64,000 bases of DNA from Guyanagaster necrorhizus (taxonomy: Eukaryota > Basidiomycota > Agaricomycetes > Agaricales > Physalacriaceae): assembly GCF_019112545.1 (NCBI RefSeq), contig NW_025064881.1, positions 1,276,591 to 1,340,590 on the forward strand, in the 5' to 3' direction. The notes under the pieces are model-generated. The model saw only the letters and a list, made by a program, of their open reading frames with translations, was not told the origin of the DNA and ran no database searches. Within the stretch, counting starts at the first letter, position 1; the number at the start of each line of letters is the position of its first letter. The position numbers and the translations under genes were made by a program. Positions 42,185 through 54,621 of the stretch are shown here, in pieces.

Positions 42185-43475
42185 ATGACGGAACCCCCTC
42201 TGAGCCCGGCATACGCACCTCCCGGAGAATCGAACAACAACATCTGGGTGGAACAAGCGAATCTGAATGGAATGGCTCTTACCTTGGTTGCCTATGATAC
42301 TTCACCCTTCCAAACATCATCAGATGCTTATAATACACAGGTATCCTCCTTTCTCAGTGTCTTCAAGGCCTCTTTTCTCTCCAGACCAAAGAAAAGCGGT
42401 GGTGGATGTGGATCTACGTCAGTGCAGTTTTCATCTTGGTGTTGGAGGGAATCAAAAATTTATTCAGATGACTTATATTAATGATCGTCATTATACCGGT
42501 GGTCCCAACGCTTTTACTTTCTCCTTTTATGCAGCGACATCTAATCTGATGTCTTTCATCGTGTTCGCCATGTTTCCCTTTTATGACTTCCTCTCTCTGA
42601 TGGTGCTCTGCAGATATACCATCCTTGGATGGCTTGCCGATGGGCTCATTGTAAGCCACTCTGTGTTCAACCGTCCGTGTTCATTCATTGCTTCTTGATA
42701 CGTCCAGCTGTACCATTTCTTTATCATATACGACCGGAACCTCTGGACAGCCATAGTTCTCGCTGTCATCTATCTTCGAGACATAGGTACTGACTTTCCT
42801 TCGCTTGGATTTCACAAAATTGTTACCCTCCCTTCTAGGCTCCGCCTTGGGTTCAATGATCTCAGTCGCTCGATCCCCAGATAGCTTTGGGGCTACGACG
42901 TCTGTGCGTCTTGGAATCGCCCTTTGATCTATATCTGCCGGTCTCAACATCATTTTCACCTGTCTGATTGCCACCCGCCTTCTACTTGTCCGTCGGCGGG
43001 CCAGTGCGGTCCTAGGACCCAGCCACAGATCATATTACACTTACTTAATCGCGATCATGGCTGAATCGGCTGCGTTGTACTCACTGCGGACACTAATATT
43101 CCTTATCACATGTTCCCGTAACAATCCTATTTAGAATCTACTACTTCCGCCTCTCGGTCAGATGGAGGTCTGTAGCCTCTCATTTTCTTAAGGGCAGACT
43201 TCTAATTGGCAGACTTGTAGGGAATCGCGCCGCTTCTCATCATTCTGAAGGTTATCAATGGAAGAGCCCGGAATTCAACCACAGGAGCTCCCTCGCGATA
43301 TAAGGCCAAACCACTCTACGAGCGCACTGAAACTGAAGATCGTGAAATTGCTTTGAAGGTGTTCCCTTCTTCCCGGGGTTCTACTCCCACAAGCCTTGCG
43401 ACAGAGAATTCCGGGCAGGAAACCGGTAGACTGACACCACTCCACGATAATGTGTTTGACGCTTTGGTATGCTAA
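42185..43475 (+). pseudogene. Seven-TM agaricomycete membrane protein, dead copy A
   Basis: Exon-by-exon match to the intact copy at 61320-62651: MTEPPLSPAYAPPGES, NLNGMALTLVAY, WWMWIYVSAVFI, GGPNAF, WLADGLI|LYHFFIIYDRNLWTA, IIFTCLIATRLLLVRRR, GIAPLLIILKVINGRA. Three lesions are visible. A net deletion not divisible by three lies just before GNQKF (about 42440). A TGA at about 42927 lies where the intact copy has TGG. A TAG at about 43131 lies where the intact copy has CAG. The family is widespread in Agaricomycetes and sometimes annotated as GPCR-like; its ligand is unknown. Confidence 0.8.
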
Positions 43476-45114
43476 AATTCAAGCCTTATTTATATGTTTA
43501 GCTAGAATTCAGTTTCAAGCAGGTGGATATTGCATCAGAAGAACGCATTGTGTTGCACCGATTTGATCAACGCTCTGTGGACAAAAAAATAGCACACCGC
43601 CACCAAACTACATGTACAATAATAAAGCTTGTCGCTATAGTATTTTCTAGACTATGTTGATAAGTAATCTAAAGAGGTTCTATTCAACATCCACCAGAAG
43701 CTTCTTCTTTTGGCAACGAGCGGGTTGACCAATGGTATAGAACCTCTCTGCCAATGAGTTTTACTGTGGCTGTCGGTTCGGTTTTCACCCCCATCTTCTC
43801 CTCTACTGTTTACCAATATATGAATACTAGACCTCACTTATGCATCGCTACCTGCTGCTGAGGACGTACATAGTACTGGAAATTGATGAACACACCCTTA
43901 TTCTTGATCCAACTGTGAGAAACTAGATGCCGCGGCATTGCGGCAACCCTTCAGAATCTTCGGACCGTACCTTCCCAGTCATGCTGAGTCCAAACCTTTT
44001 GCTCATGGATCGATTCCACCGTATTATTAGGTGAGAGGGATCCAATTTGATGAACAGGATTTTCTTGAAGAACAGCTATATCTCAGAACATAGCGCAGGG
44101 ACTTAGCCTGAGAGTGAACAAGATGGATCCGTTATAATTGCATTTACTTTGCTAACAATCAGCTGTAGAGGCTAGTAAAAACAATATTCAAGCTAAAGAC
44201 CTCCTTGTAAGATCCTCGTTAGCAACAGTAGTAATTAAACAGGTGCATTGCAGAATTACGAGTGAAATACTCCCCGAGTTTTATAATTTACTTGAAGGAA
44301 TAGGCCACCGCTTCATCAGCCAGCTTTCCAATTACACTAAGTACTAATCCACTATAATGAGTGTGGTCAACGAACTATTCTTTTTCAAGGAGGTTCGGAC
44401 TTTACTATCAAGTTCTCGTTTCAAGGGCAAGGGTATCGCAATGGAAATCCTTAACTCAACGAGTCTTTGATCAATGTGGGGCTGAGCGGCTGGTATCCGT
44501 CCATTCATTTCACTTGGTGCTTTATATGCTGTCAGGTCAGTCCAGAACTACTACTCTGAATCGGGGCTCACCAGGTCCAGCCAGAATGAACGCCACTGAC
44601 AAGAAAATTCTCATGAAGGGTAGTTATATCTTCATCAGATAAGTCCTGTTGGTTGAAGCGGGTGTCTTTTATCCTCTCTTATACAGCGTAGTATTCGGTG
44701 GCTATTATCAACCGTGAATTCTCTCCCTCTTAGTTACTACACAAAAGAGGTGTTCTAATGGTATTTCGTGCGGCAGGAGCAGTCCATGGTCCCTGGCAGG
44801 GGATATTTTGGCAGGTTTCATATAGCCATCGCTTCCGCAAAAGTACATTCTAAGTACAATCTAACACCGAACGGTCTTGTGGCCCACTTCCTATCAGATA
44901 ATTATCATTCGTCGCAAGAGCTAGTGACGGAGGTATTTGGTTCCGTCAGAGTCCGAGATTATGACGCCATGAATGCTACGAGTAGACGACATCGGTCCTT
45001 GATATTGCAGACAGAAAGAATGGGGTCTTGAGCCAATGTCAGATCTGATTCAATACACGAATTTAATGGGTACCTCTAAGCTTGAATGTTACACCATTCC
45101 GTGGTAAAATTTCT
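43476..45114. other. Intergenic, no gene recognised
   Basis: Only short frames, e.g. 44768-45031 (+, FHIAIASAKVHSKYNLTPNG...), without family signal. No repeat-peptide precursor comparable to the one at 57 kb was found here. Confidence 0.4.
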
Positions 45115-45619
45115 CTAGCCACTTCGACCTATCAAATATGCGCGGCAGAATAGCATCTGTTGAAGATAGTTCAGACAATGTCTAGCCACAGCTGCTTGAC
45201 TATGTCCACCTCTTGAGCAATGTACATGGATCGAAGGACGTCCAGACAACGAAGTTGATGGAAAGAAGACGGAAGGTAGAGGGTATGGTCCGGGTCGAGG
45301 TAGATGATACCTCCGGCTGGAGCGAGGGCCGACCATTGTGCATCATTATAGTCCGTCGAATTGAGTTGGCAATTAACTGTATCCTCAACATCCATTAGGA
45401 CGACAGGAAGTGGACCGATGTCCCATACAGCGACGGAGTCGGCCACAAATATCCCTGATGAAAATTTAACAGCTTGTACTCGAGTGAATGAAAGAGAGGC
45501 TCATGGTGTAGTTGTGGACTATCGCGTGCGGCTGGGATGATTGCGCGCCTCATCAAAAGAAACGAACCAATAAATGCTAGCAAAATAGCAACAGACACTT
45601 TTCTGTACTGATTGTGCAT
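45115..45619 (-). pseudogene. UstYa/DUF3328 family protein, dead copy A1
   Basis: Paralogue of the intact gene at 58308-58948. It keeps the N-terminal TM anchor (VSVAILLAFIGSFLLMRR), DSVAVWDIGPLPVVLMD, NSTDYNDAQWSALAPAGG and HQLRCLDVLR. It then shifts frame after EVDIVKQ: the second histidine motif HCLNYLQQMLFC is in another frame. The C-terminal third (the TCRDW region) is missing. UstYa proteins are membrane-anchored oxidases of fungal ribosomal peptide pathways; this copy should be inactive. Confidence 0.75.
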
Positions 45620-45998
45620 GTCCAGATACTGAGAGAAGAATTGTAGGAACTTAGTCCAACTTGAAGTCCGAATTGCATGTCCCACAATGTACGAATACTT
45701 GACATCCTCGGCAGCAGGAACAACGATACTAAGTTAGAAAGCACCGGTACATTCTCATGTTCACAGAAGCCTGGGGCAGGGTCCTCTGTAGCATCTGGTA
45801 GACAATCGAAGAAGGCTTGGTAGGATAGTCTTTGCTTTGAGTCCCGTGCTGAATCCTATCCATAGAACTAATTATAGAGTGGACGGTCAAGTGGAGAACT
45901 TGTCTCAGATGTGCATTCAATTTGGCCAACAGCCGCATACTGGAAAAAACTGGTACCGATGTCTACTATTTTGGCAAATTCGACAGAGGACCATAGCC

Positions 45999-46624
45999 AT
46001 GTTGGCGTCGTGCACCTTCATACTTGCTTTGTCGGTTGCGACGTTTGTGCACACCAACTCCTTCACACGCAACATTCCGGGCGAGAAAGTGTATTGTGAG
46101 TAACCATTTGTTTAGCATCGAGTAATTTCCTCAATCCATGCGTCTTCAAAGCCTTCATAGACAAAGATTTCCCAGAACACTTGCCGCTCGACCTTCCTGC
46201 CGTGCTCATGACAATGGAGGAAACCTGACATTTGGGATTTCCGGACCTGACGACAGTGAGGAGTGGGCAACAACTGTAACGTACGGATTTGGATACTTGC
46301 GCCTAGGCCAAGAGCAAAGACGCTTTGCGCTATCAATGTGGCATCAGCTCCATTGCCTGCGTCTGATGCAGACAGCCTTGAACGGATCATGATCAAGGCA
46401 TTCGAGGGTATATGCAGCCCTGTCTCACATACCTCCGGCAGATGATCCTCTGTAACCCCGACTTGACGCTTGAGCCCGCTGATGTGCTCACTTGGGACCA
46501 CGAGATCAAGCGAACAGGTGCTACCCATGTCTGTAAAGATTGGTCAAAAGTGCACGATGCGATGCGACGTAATTATAACGATACTGTGCCTAGAAAGATG
46601 CAGGATAATCACGGTAATCCATGA
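45999..46624 (+). pseudogene. UstYa/DUF3328 family protein, dead copy A2
   Basis: Paralogue of the intact gene at 59341-60087, divergent from copy A1. Visible parts: TM anchor ASCTFILALSVATFV, DFPEHLPLDLPAVLMTMEET, EEWATTVTYGFGYLRLGQEQ, MWHQLHCLRLMQTAL, MQPCLTYLRQMILCNPDLTLEPADVL and GATHVCKDW. Lesions: TGA directly after MEET where the intact copy has CGA, a one-base loss just after it, and a further frameshift after TALNG that separates the two histidine motifs. The first Cys motif reads QPC instead of QHC. Confidence 0.75.
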
Positions 46625-46908
46625 GGTCTTGGGGAGGCGAAGAGTGGGAAGGTAGCATGATGGTAGTGGTGACCAATGTTTGATGAATTGTCCGGGAAGG
46701 GTTCCGACTTGAAGGATTTAAACGCACAGAAATATACTTTCGCCCTCTTCCAGTGCACTATATTCGCTCAAACAATTGACGCAAACACAATAAAGGTCTG
46801 CTATACAAAGCAAGAGCGAATCATCGTATTTCAGGGCGGTCATGCCAAAATCCCTCGAATTCGAGTATAAAACAGAGGCTACGTGAGCGTTGCTGAGACA
46901 GAAAGATT

Positions 46909-48782
46909 TCATGTTGCCGTAGGCTTTGCTCGTACGCTCAAGCGCTTGCCTCGGTATGTTGGTGTCAGGTGGCACCTGAACGCAAGGTCTTCTGCTCTAC
47001 CGAAAAACGAAATAGAATCGAAATGATACGGAGAAAGATGGCCACTCACTTCATATCATCCAATTGCATGTCGATATGCCTAAAAATATTTCCAAACATT
47101 ATATACAACTCGCACCAGGCGAGGCTAAATGATGGTTGTGATTACGCTGAAGCACACAAGAGTACGAAGACAAACGTACTTGACACCAAGACAGCTTCTC
47201 GGACCTTTACCAAACGACAGTAAGAAATTGTCCAGTCCGCGTACATCAGGACCGATCCATCGCTGAGGCTGGAACTTGAAGGGCTCGGGGAAAATGTCCG
47301 GATTGTAGTGAACGAAGGTGACACCCATCGACACGACAGTCTTCAGTAATCATAAATGTCAGGGATAAGTTTAGAGGATACAACGGACGGACCCCGGCAG
47401 GGACATTGATGCCTCCGATCTCCGTATCCACAGGTCCAACAATCCTCGGCAAGGGGAGTACAACTCCGTGCGACAGGCGCAGGGATTCCTTGATCACGGC
47501 GGTCTACAGGTGACAAAGTGAGTAGAGACTTCACCTATTCAAAGCAGAGCCGGACGTACCAGGTAAGGTAGCTTCTCCAGCTGCGCTAGAGAGAGACGTT
47601 CATCTTTATTAGACCACGCATCCCTCAGCTCCTGAACCAATTTCCTGTATACCACAGGATCGTTCAGGACATAGAATGTCCCCACCATGGCTGTGTTCCC
47701 TACAGTGAAACTCCCAGCAGCGAGGAGATTGATAGCTTCCTCAATTAGAGACTTGCGTGACAGTGTAGTGTGTTGTCCTTTTACCGGGTGCGGCGTCATT
47801 AGATGACTATAAATCGTTTCATGCTCGTCGTTCTCCATGAGAAGAGGATTTGCAAGAAGCTCGTCGATCTGGCGATTCATCGCAGCGAATGCATCCCCTG
47901 CTACGGGCGGACTAAACCAAGTAACTAATCGGTCGACAAAGGTGAGAATATCGAAAAGGTACGGAAAATGTTTCAAGGTGAGACAGAAAGGAAAGGACTT
48001 CTCAAAGGCAAGTAAGATGGGGTGCTTGAAGTCGGGGACATTGAGAGTGTCATAATGTCGAGCGAAGCAGTATGAAACAATAATCTCTAGGGATGCGGAC
48101 CGTATCGCTCGTTGCATATCGACTGGCTGATTTTTGTAGGAAAGAATCTGTTTGATAAGAGTATCTACCTGAATTCACGTGTAAGATAGAGGCTTTTATG
48201 CTATCGATCGCTTACCGTCTCCTGTACGACATTCTCCAGCTTGAGGATGGACTTGCGAGAGAACATTGGACTGAGGACGTCCTTCCGAATTTTCGCCTCT
48301 TTGAGATCGCAAAATCCAAATGAAGACTCGTCTTCGTGTAAGGCATTGTAAAACCTAGGATCCTTTGGAAATCTAATATTTTGAACGTAAATTTCGTTGT
48401 AGTCAGAAATACGACTAAAGTGGAGCTAAAAATCTTCAAGACTTCGGTTTTCGAAATTACAGAAGAGCATGACTTACTTCTTCTGGGCCGATTCTAACAA
48501 CGGGACCTACACCAAAGGTCGCAATATTAGGACTGTTCTGTTCTGACTATGACTGAACCATTTACCGTAGATCCGATGCAGAATTTCGAGCTGTTCAAGA
48601 AGCCCGCCGTCTTTGCATACATCGAAGAATGTTATATACCACCAGGTCAGCGCTGCTAGCTTCGGTCCGGGAACCTTGGATAATGGATGACGGTAGAGCC
48701 TCTGCCACGCAGTCCACAACGCCGACAAGATAGAGGAGACAGCAAGCATTAGGATTGCCAGTGCAGCAGTTGATTGAAGCAT
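46909..48782 (-). CDS. Cytochrome P450 monooxygenase
   Basis: Start ATG 48782: ER signal-anchor AALAILMLAVSSILSALW, then the proline hinge HPLSKVPGPKLAALTWWY. Subsequent exons carry GPVVRIGPEELHFSR, the I-helix region EAINLLAAGSFTVGNTAM, the ExxR motif in VIKESLRLSHGV, PRIVGPVDTEIGGINVPAG and FKFQPQRWIG. The haem-binding loop is FGKGPRSCLGV. The last exons give NLAWCELYIMFGNIFRHIDMQ and end at TGA 46909. About eight exons, around 500 residues, all open. In the I-helix the usual acidic-Thr pair (A/G-G-x-D/E-T-T) is replaced by AAGSFTVGNT, so the oxygen-activation site is atypical. It sits beside the dead UstYa pair; the substrate is unknown. Confidence 0.88.
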
Positions 48783-50709
48783 CGTGCGGTTGCTGTAAGA
48801 CAGTATTCTTCAAGATAACAGCTTCATTTTGTGTCTGAAAGAGCCCAATCTCTGATCCAAGAAATGAACATTCATGTCAAGATGCAGATATATCCGGGGC
48901 CGTCGAAACCCCACAATGCCTTGAACACGAAGGATTCCCGCATTTTCATCCGCACGTCGAAGTAGCCAAAGTGTGACCAAAGGGTCCACGAAGGGCTCCA
49001 TAGTAACGAAATGTTGGTTCTCGAGAAGCCGCACACATTTCCGGCGATGCCGGGAGCACTGAGAAGCCTGGTGATGGATATTCGTTGTAAAACTAGAAAT
49101 CCTGTCCCGAGTTGGATTTTGAGGCTTAAAACAGAATTCTCCAAGTTCAAGCTGAAGAACGTGTGAGGACGCCCGGTAAAAGCCGGACCAGATAAGCGGT
49201 GAGTGCCACGTGGATGGTGTGCTCTGATATCAGCGATGCGTCACCATTTTGTCCAACACAATCAATTCAATCAAAGTATGGACCGACTATCGACGCCGCC
49301 GAGCTTCTTTGAAAATTCAACTGTTCCGCCATTGCTTCGCTCAAGTTTTCCTGTCACTCGTCAATGGTACCGCTCATACGTCGACCATTCATATAGAAAG
49401 TCTGCGCCGCGTCAAATAACGTAATAACTTGAGTTGTTCAACAGCCGGAAATTCTTTCTCCTCTGTTCTATTAACTCCCAGTTCTCCCATTGCATTTTAA
49501 TCAAAGTTGATGGGCATTATATTGTGACTGTCTAGCCTGGAATCTGTGCATCATAATAGACATGCGAACAAGGTCGCAGGGCATTCGGAATCTCGTAGTG
49601 CTCTCGTATCATAAAAAGGGAACTTTCCTTGCTGTGTGTACATCGGCATCGGCTATCGGTCCCTGGGAGATATTCGCAGGCGAATAACTTGGAACTAACT
49701 CTGTTGTTGTAATGTGGCCCAGTGAAATTCAATGGGAAGGGAAAGCGTATGGTCATCGAATGAACTTTTGCTTCTGCGGCGCTGTCAGGGCCTTCCTCGA
49801 GGTAAGGATTTGTCTGTACCTGGCCTGAGTATCTGCTAATTAAATCCATGTGTGCACACGAAGGTGGCCCTTCTAAGCGGCGAAACTGGGTTTTTTCAAC
49901 CAATCCCCTAGTCAGTAGGAAAGAACAAGGAAACCTACTATAACTGGGTCCAATCTTGACATTTCTCGAAGATGTCGTCGCCGCCGCCGCCGCCGCCCTT
50001 CGAAAAGCACGGGCCGTGAGACACTAAACACGAGGCGAATTCACTCGGAAAATATGCACCAGCTTGAGCCGATGCCGCGGTGTCTGTCTGTAAATTTTCC
50101 ATTATGAACTGTTGCGTATTGATAGACATTGCGGTCGTTCAGCATCATGCAGTGCCATAACACTGTCAGAACAACCTATCATTGGTTTCTCTCCATCCTC
50201 AGCTGGGCATGACATCGATAACAGTGTTGCATTAGATGCCGAACTAATAACAACGCCTCAGGACGAGAGCATAAAGCTACATATAGGTCAAATAATGATT
50301 CACAGTGCGATCATCTCATAAATCAGTCTTAGTGTTTAACGTTCTTTCACCTTTCAGGTTCATTTGAAATACCTCCATTCGCCAAGTATCATTCCACGCC
50401 ACTCTGCGGTCCGCAAGTTCATTGGAATATTTATGTACTCTTCTTCCAAGTCCTCTCGAAGACTTCGGATCCCCTTGGAGCCAGGACATGGCGATGGCGT
50501 TCTGGTCCTTGGCGTTTGATTGAGGGAATCTGTTCGCATGCTCGTGATCTCAATCAATCACACTAAAGTACATCCGGTGGCACTGGAGGCGGGAGACTAG
50601 TATCACTAGTATCATTATTATGAACTAATCCACGCGCCATCCCCTTCCGCCTTATCGTCACCTCCCGAGTCATTATCCATCTACATCTGAGTTGTCGCTG
50701 TTTGCGAGA
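48783..50709. other. Intergenic; open frames of doubtful status and a CGC microsatellite
   Basis: Minus-strand frames at 49532-49903 and 49938-50129 are open, but I could not join them without a stop and no family is recognised. A (CGC)n tract at 49979-49997 encodes polyglycine in the second frame. Confidence 0.35.
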
Positions 50710-51742
50710 ATGCCAGGGAGCCACGAAGGATATGCTGTTTTGTCCTCCCATGATCCTTCCGCGAGCTCCGACGACCAGGAGAAATCCTCGGATCAGCCAG
50801 GTGAGTTACACCTTACCTTGTCTCGATCTTTGATATGGTGCTCACGCCTTAACTTAGGGCTCAAGAACATAGAAGTTCTGGCATGTCGATTCATCGTTCT
50901 AGCATCAGTCGTTGCAGTATTATCGGGGGTGTGCAACTTCGCCATCTTGTGGATCTATAACACCCGAGGGTTCACACCAGTGCCACGTCTACTGTATGAT
51001 CTACCGAGACCGAACCCTTACATTGGCTTAGAACGGGCGACCCTCAATCCGTTATCCCCAGAGCCGCAACCCATCATGAACTTTCCAATTCTTGCGGCGC
51101 AGGTCAATTCGGCGGAAGTAGACAAGGTCTACTTCGATGTTCCGAGTCTGAAAACGCCGTACGGAACAGTTTATCCAAGAGAGACTAACTTTACGGTGTC
51201 TTCTGAGGTGATTTAAATCTATCGAACTCGTATTCCATGCAACTGACCTTGATACGCGTAGTTATCGATGATACTACAGTTTCGTGTCATGGACTTCGGT
51301 ATGGAACGCTGCACTTTGATGGGCTCCCTTCCAAGCGCCGCAGACCTAGAGCGCTCTGAGAAGTCGGTTCCGGTCGTCTCCAGTGATGCGGTGAAATTAG
51401 AGGCCTGGTTCCTTGACGATAACGACGTCCAACTAAATGCCGAGACGCTTTCTTATTCGAATCGGCCCCGTCGGACAACCCTGGCGGGCGTTTGGGGGGT
51501 GACAATGGACAAGAAAGTGCAGATATCCGATGCCTTTGAATGCCCGTCAAGATCCTTGCTTACATTCGAGCTCGTTTGTACGAATCCTAAGTGCTACCTT
51601 CATTTCAAGCAAGACGAAGACGAGCCTATCATGGGTGCCTAATTTCTATTTGTTTCGTATCCTGATGCTTATTTCTCTTCTCTATCCAGCCGCTTTTATA
51701 TCTCAAGCTTCGAGCATCAGGAAGGTGGATATGGGCACATAG
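50710..51742 (+). CDS. But2-C-terminal-like hypothetical, single-pass membrane protein
   Basis: Start ATG 50710 (MPGSHEGYAVLSSHDPS). A polar N-terminus is followed by one TM segment (FIVLASVVAVLSGVCNFAILWIY) and an extracytoplasmic domain: PILAAQVNSAEVDKVYFD, TPYGTVYPRETNFTVSSE | LSMILQFRVMDFGMERCTL, LAGVWGVT, FECPSRSLLTFELVC. This plan is common in agaricomycete proteins annotated as ubiquitin-3-binding But2 C-terminal domain proteins; the function is not established. A 57-nt stop-free intron lies at 50801-50857. The end is uncertain: TAA at 51642 if unspliced, or TAG at 51742 if a GTGCCT...CCAG intron joins to AAFISQASSIRKVD. Confidence 0.6.
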
Positions 51743-52307
51743 GATCTCTTTGCTATAGAATACTTGCACTTAGAAATAGACTTTGAAGAATGAGCCCCTA
51801 TCTTCCCTAAGTACCGTGGGAATTGAAGCTCGAATCTTTGGACCGCGACCACCATCAGCGTCAACGATTATCTTGGAGTGTTCTCTTCCTTTCTCTTCTC
51901 TTACGCTCTTGTCCGGACGAATTGGCTCTATATGCATAACGTTATCAATATTCAACCACGTAAAAAGTAGAGCGGCAGGCACCTAAGCGGCGCCGACAGC
52001 CGTGGAGCGCGCGACGCGTTCAGGAGGTGGTCAGTTGGCGACAAGGCGTCGTTCTATTACACCTGATGTTTGACTGGACCGCTAACGTGTTTATCTACTA
52101 TGTCTGAGTCTGTGTACACTCGCGTCCATGTATTGCTCTTCATGTCGTCCAACTTCGCACCAAAATAATAGCGGTGACATCGTTGATACTTTCACAATTG
52201 CTGATCCACTCATTCTATGCTAGCTTCCAACTCCTGAAATTACACACTGCATATAATTAAGATTACAAGATTATTATACTAAGCACCAGACGACAACGAC
52301 GACTTCT
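51743..52307. other. Intergenic, nothing recognised
   Basis: No supported gene; AT-rich from 52160 onward. Confidence 0.4.
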
Positions 52308-53281
52308 TCAATCAGAGAGCATTGCCCACATACCAAAACCAGGCTCTTTATGAACGTTGTAGCACTCAAAGTGGTGTGCTTCCTCATCTATCTCCTTGAA
52401 ACCGCACTTACGATAGAATTTAAGCTGTACGCAAAGTTGTGATCAGACGCACAAATGCACTCAGATGGACGCACATTTTCTGGTCTTTCGACCTCGAGAC
52501 ACATTTTCTTGCCATTCTTCTACGAAAATGTCAGACTATGACTATGCTACTGAACGCGGGTGTGAACAGTACCTTGTTACGGATCACATCAATCAACATC
52601 GTTCCCAAACCTCTGCGACGATACGATTTGAGGGTTCCTATCCACTGGAGATGCCAGGCCGCTTTCCTGACGCCGTCTCCAAATTTAGTCCTGGCGAAGT
52701 CACTATATTCTGGAAGAAACTAAATCGGAGTTACAACTGCATCAAAGCGACGTAGCTTGCAGCGACTTACTCTTGTCCTCCACCATTTGCAAAGTTCGGG
52801 GAATAGACTGGCCATGAACGGCCCGACTGCCTTGCCTTGTTCGCTCCTAGTACGACCCCAGTAAGTAAAGAAGTAATACTTGAAGAAAGGGTTACTGAAC
52901 TCTTCGAACAGCTCGCGATTTGGAGGAAACCAGACAGCGGCAGCTACCACTTTGTTGCCATTTGAAACCTCTTCAATGGTATACACTTCGCCGGATAGGA
53001 TGCCCGAAAGAAGGAGGGAATAGTTGAGACGATGATATATATCAGTCTTTCCCGCAGTCACACTGTGAGCGAAATGATCTGTCACGACTGGCTTCAGTAC
53101 GATACCAAGTGGTTCCGCACAACTGTCAATACCTTCCGAGTATGCTTGCTTAAAGCATTCTACGATCTCGTTGAACCTCGCTGAACCTACGCGTTATCGA
53201 CCGTCAGTTACACTCAAATCGAATAGCTCAACCGATACCTGGCGCCCCAGTAAATCTTCTGACTGCAAAGCTTGGCGACAT
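52308..53281 (-). CDS. GNAT-family N-acetyltransferase, copy B
   Basis: Start ATG 53281 (MSPSFAVRRFTGAPG), spliced to SARFNEIVECFKQAYSEGID. Then TAGKTDIYHRLNYSLLLSGILSGEVYTIEE, VVAAAVWFPPNRELFEE and, after removal of a 54-nt intron, SEQGKAVGPFMASLFPELCKWW. The core has WHLQWIG followed by an RRRGLG-type acetyl-CoA motif. The last exon reads LKFYRKCGFKEIDEEAHHFE...GFGMWAMLSD to TGA 52308. It appears intact. Paralogue of 26754-27717 with the same intron positions, in opposite orientation about 25.5 kb away. The substrate is unknown. Confidence 0.8.
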
Positions 53282-54621
53282 GGAATCAAAGAGCAGATAT
53301 CAAATCCGTTTTTCCCGCTATATATGCGGTTGTCCCGCCTAGGCCTTCTTCATGTCTTGATTCGGGGGAAGTCCTAAATTTACGGTCCTAACCGCTCGGT
53401 TCCGTGGCACGCTTCAGGAGGAGGCGTGAAACACGTCTTGACAAATACTCCAGTTTGGGCATTCTACGTCAAACCCTGTGAATGCATGTTCTAGGAACAT
53501 TCGTTCATCTCGGAATCTCATTTACATGGGTCACAAAACATTGGACGACATGGCCGAAGTGGATTTATTCAGTCAGATCATTTACCCTGGGGTTGCTCCG
53601 AATAATGCGATAAAACAGGGTGGCCCTGGAAAACTCCAGGAAACTACTTATAGTCTCCGGGACAAGGCACCTCAGGCTGGGAAATTTCTATCCCTGGTCG
53701 CAAATTTTTTTGGAAGTCTGACGTTGAATTAGGTGGCCCTTAACAACAGGGATAACATAACAGCTGTTCTCCGGTCATGACAGGCCCTCCTGTAGATCCG
53801 TCGCACGCGACTGCCTGCTCCTGCCTGCTGCCAAGGATCTAAGAATAGAACGCTTGAATTACCTCATTGTGGGCCGTCGCTATCTAGAACTCTTCAGCCT
53901 CTCTTCAATGTTGTCAACGCTGATTGTGACCCTGGTGGTATTCAAGATTAACGCTCGTATCGCCATACTAAACACCACACACCCTAGACTGAAAGGAAAA
54001 TGCATGATCACGAAGATAACATTGACATGAACCACTTATTTTCACTCCGCTTCTACGTAACGCCGAGCAATCTGTGTCGCTTTCTTGGTGCTTGGTTGCC
54101 TATTGTCAGGAACTCGAATTCTGTACGGCTGGATTACTGTGATGTGCTGTGAGACCCCATTCGAGATACAGCGGGGAATCTTCAGGTGGGGATGCACTCA
54201 TCTCGAATGGATTCGCAGCTTATTGGTCCCTGTTACGCCACCAATGACAACACTTACGGTTTCTACCCGAAGAAACTTGGTTCTCTCAAGCTTCTTGCCC
54301 TCGGCATGCTATTCTATACTACTGCTCTAGTGCCTCGAGGATATCACTTTATCCAGGCGGCGGCCGCACAGATTCCACGACCTGGAGGATCTTTCGATAG
54401 ACAAAGTACAAGCATTACTAAAGGAGATGTATTGATGCATCATCGATCGCCACGCCATCACCCTCTTTGATATGCAAGGTTCCTGCGTATGTATATATAG
54501 CAGGTCTGTGAAGGCTTCTTCAGAAAGCACCTCGCGGCAGTTTGATGTTCGCAGCGTTTTCGTAGTTTCCGAACCTTCCCAGTGATAACGAATTCCCTTC
54601 ACTATCCACCGTTGCTCTACT
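53282..54621. other. Intergenic; possible truncated membrane-protein start
   Basis: 54191-54470 (+) is open as MHSSRMDSQLIGPC... with NTYGFYPKKLGSLKLLALGMLFYTTAL. This faintly resembles the first TM segment of RTA1-type or 7-TM proteins, but no further exons follow. Otherwise nothing recognised. Confidence 0.3.

Noticed and set aside
42267..42698. Long open + frame across the 7-TM copy A
   Set aside because: It is open only because of the frameshift; it mixes out-of-frame text with the GGNQKF segment and is not a separate gene.
49938..50129. Polyglycine small ORF (minus strand)
   Set aside because: The glycine run is a CGC microsatellite. It could not be spliced to the downstream open frame without a stop, and no family was recognised.
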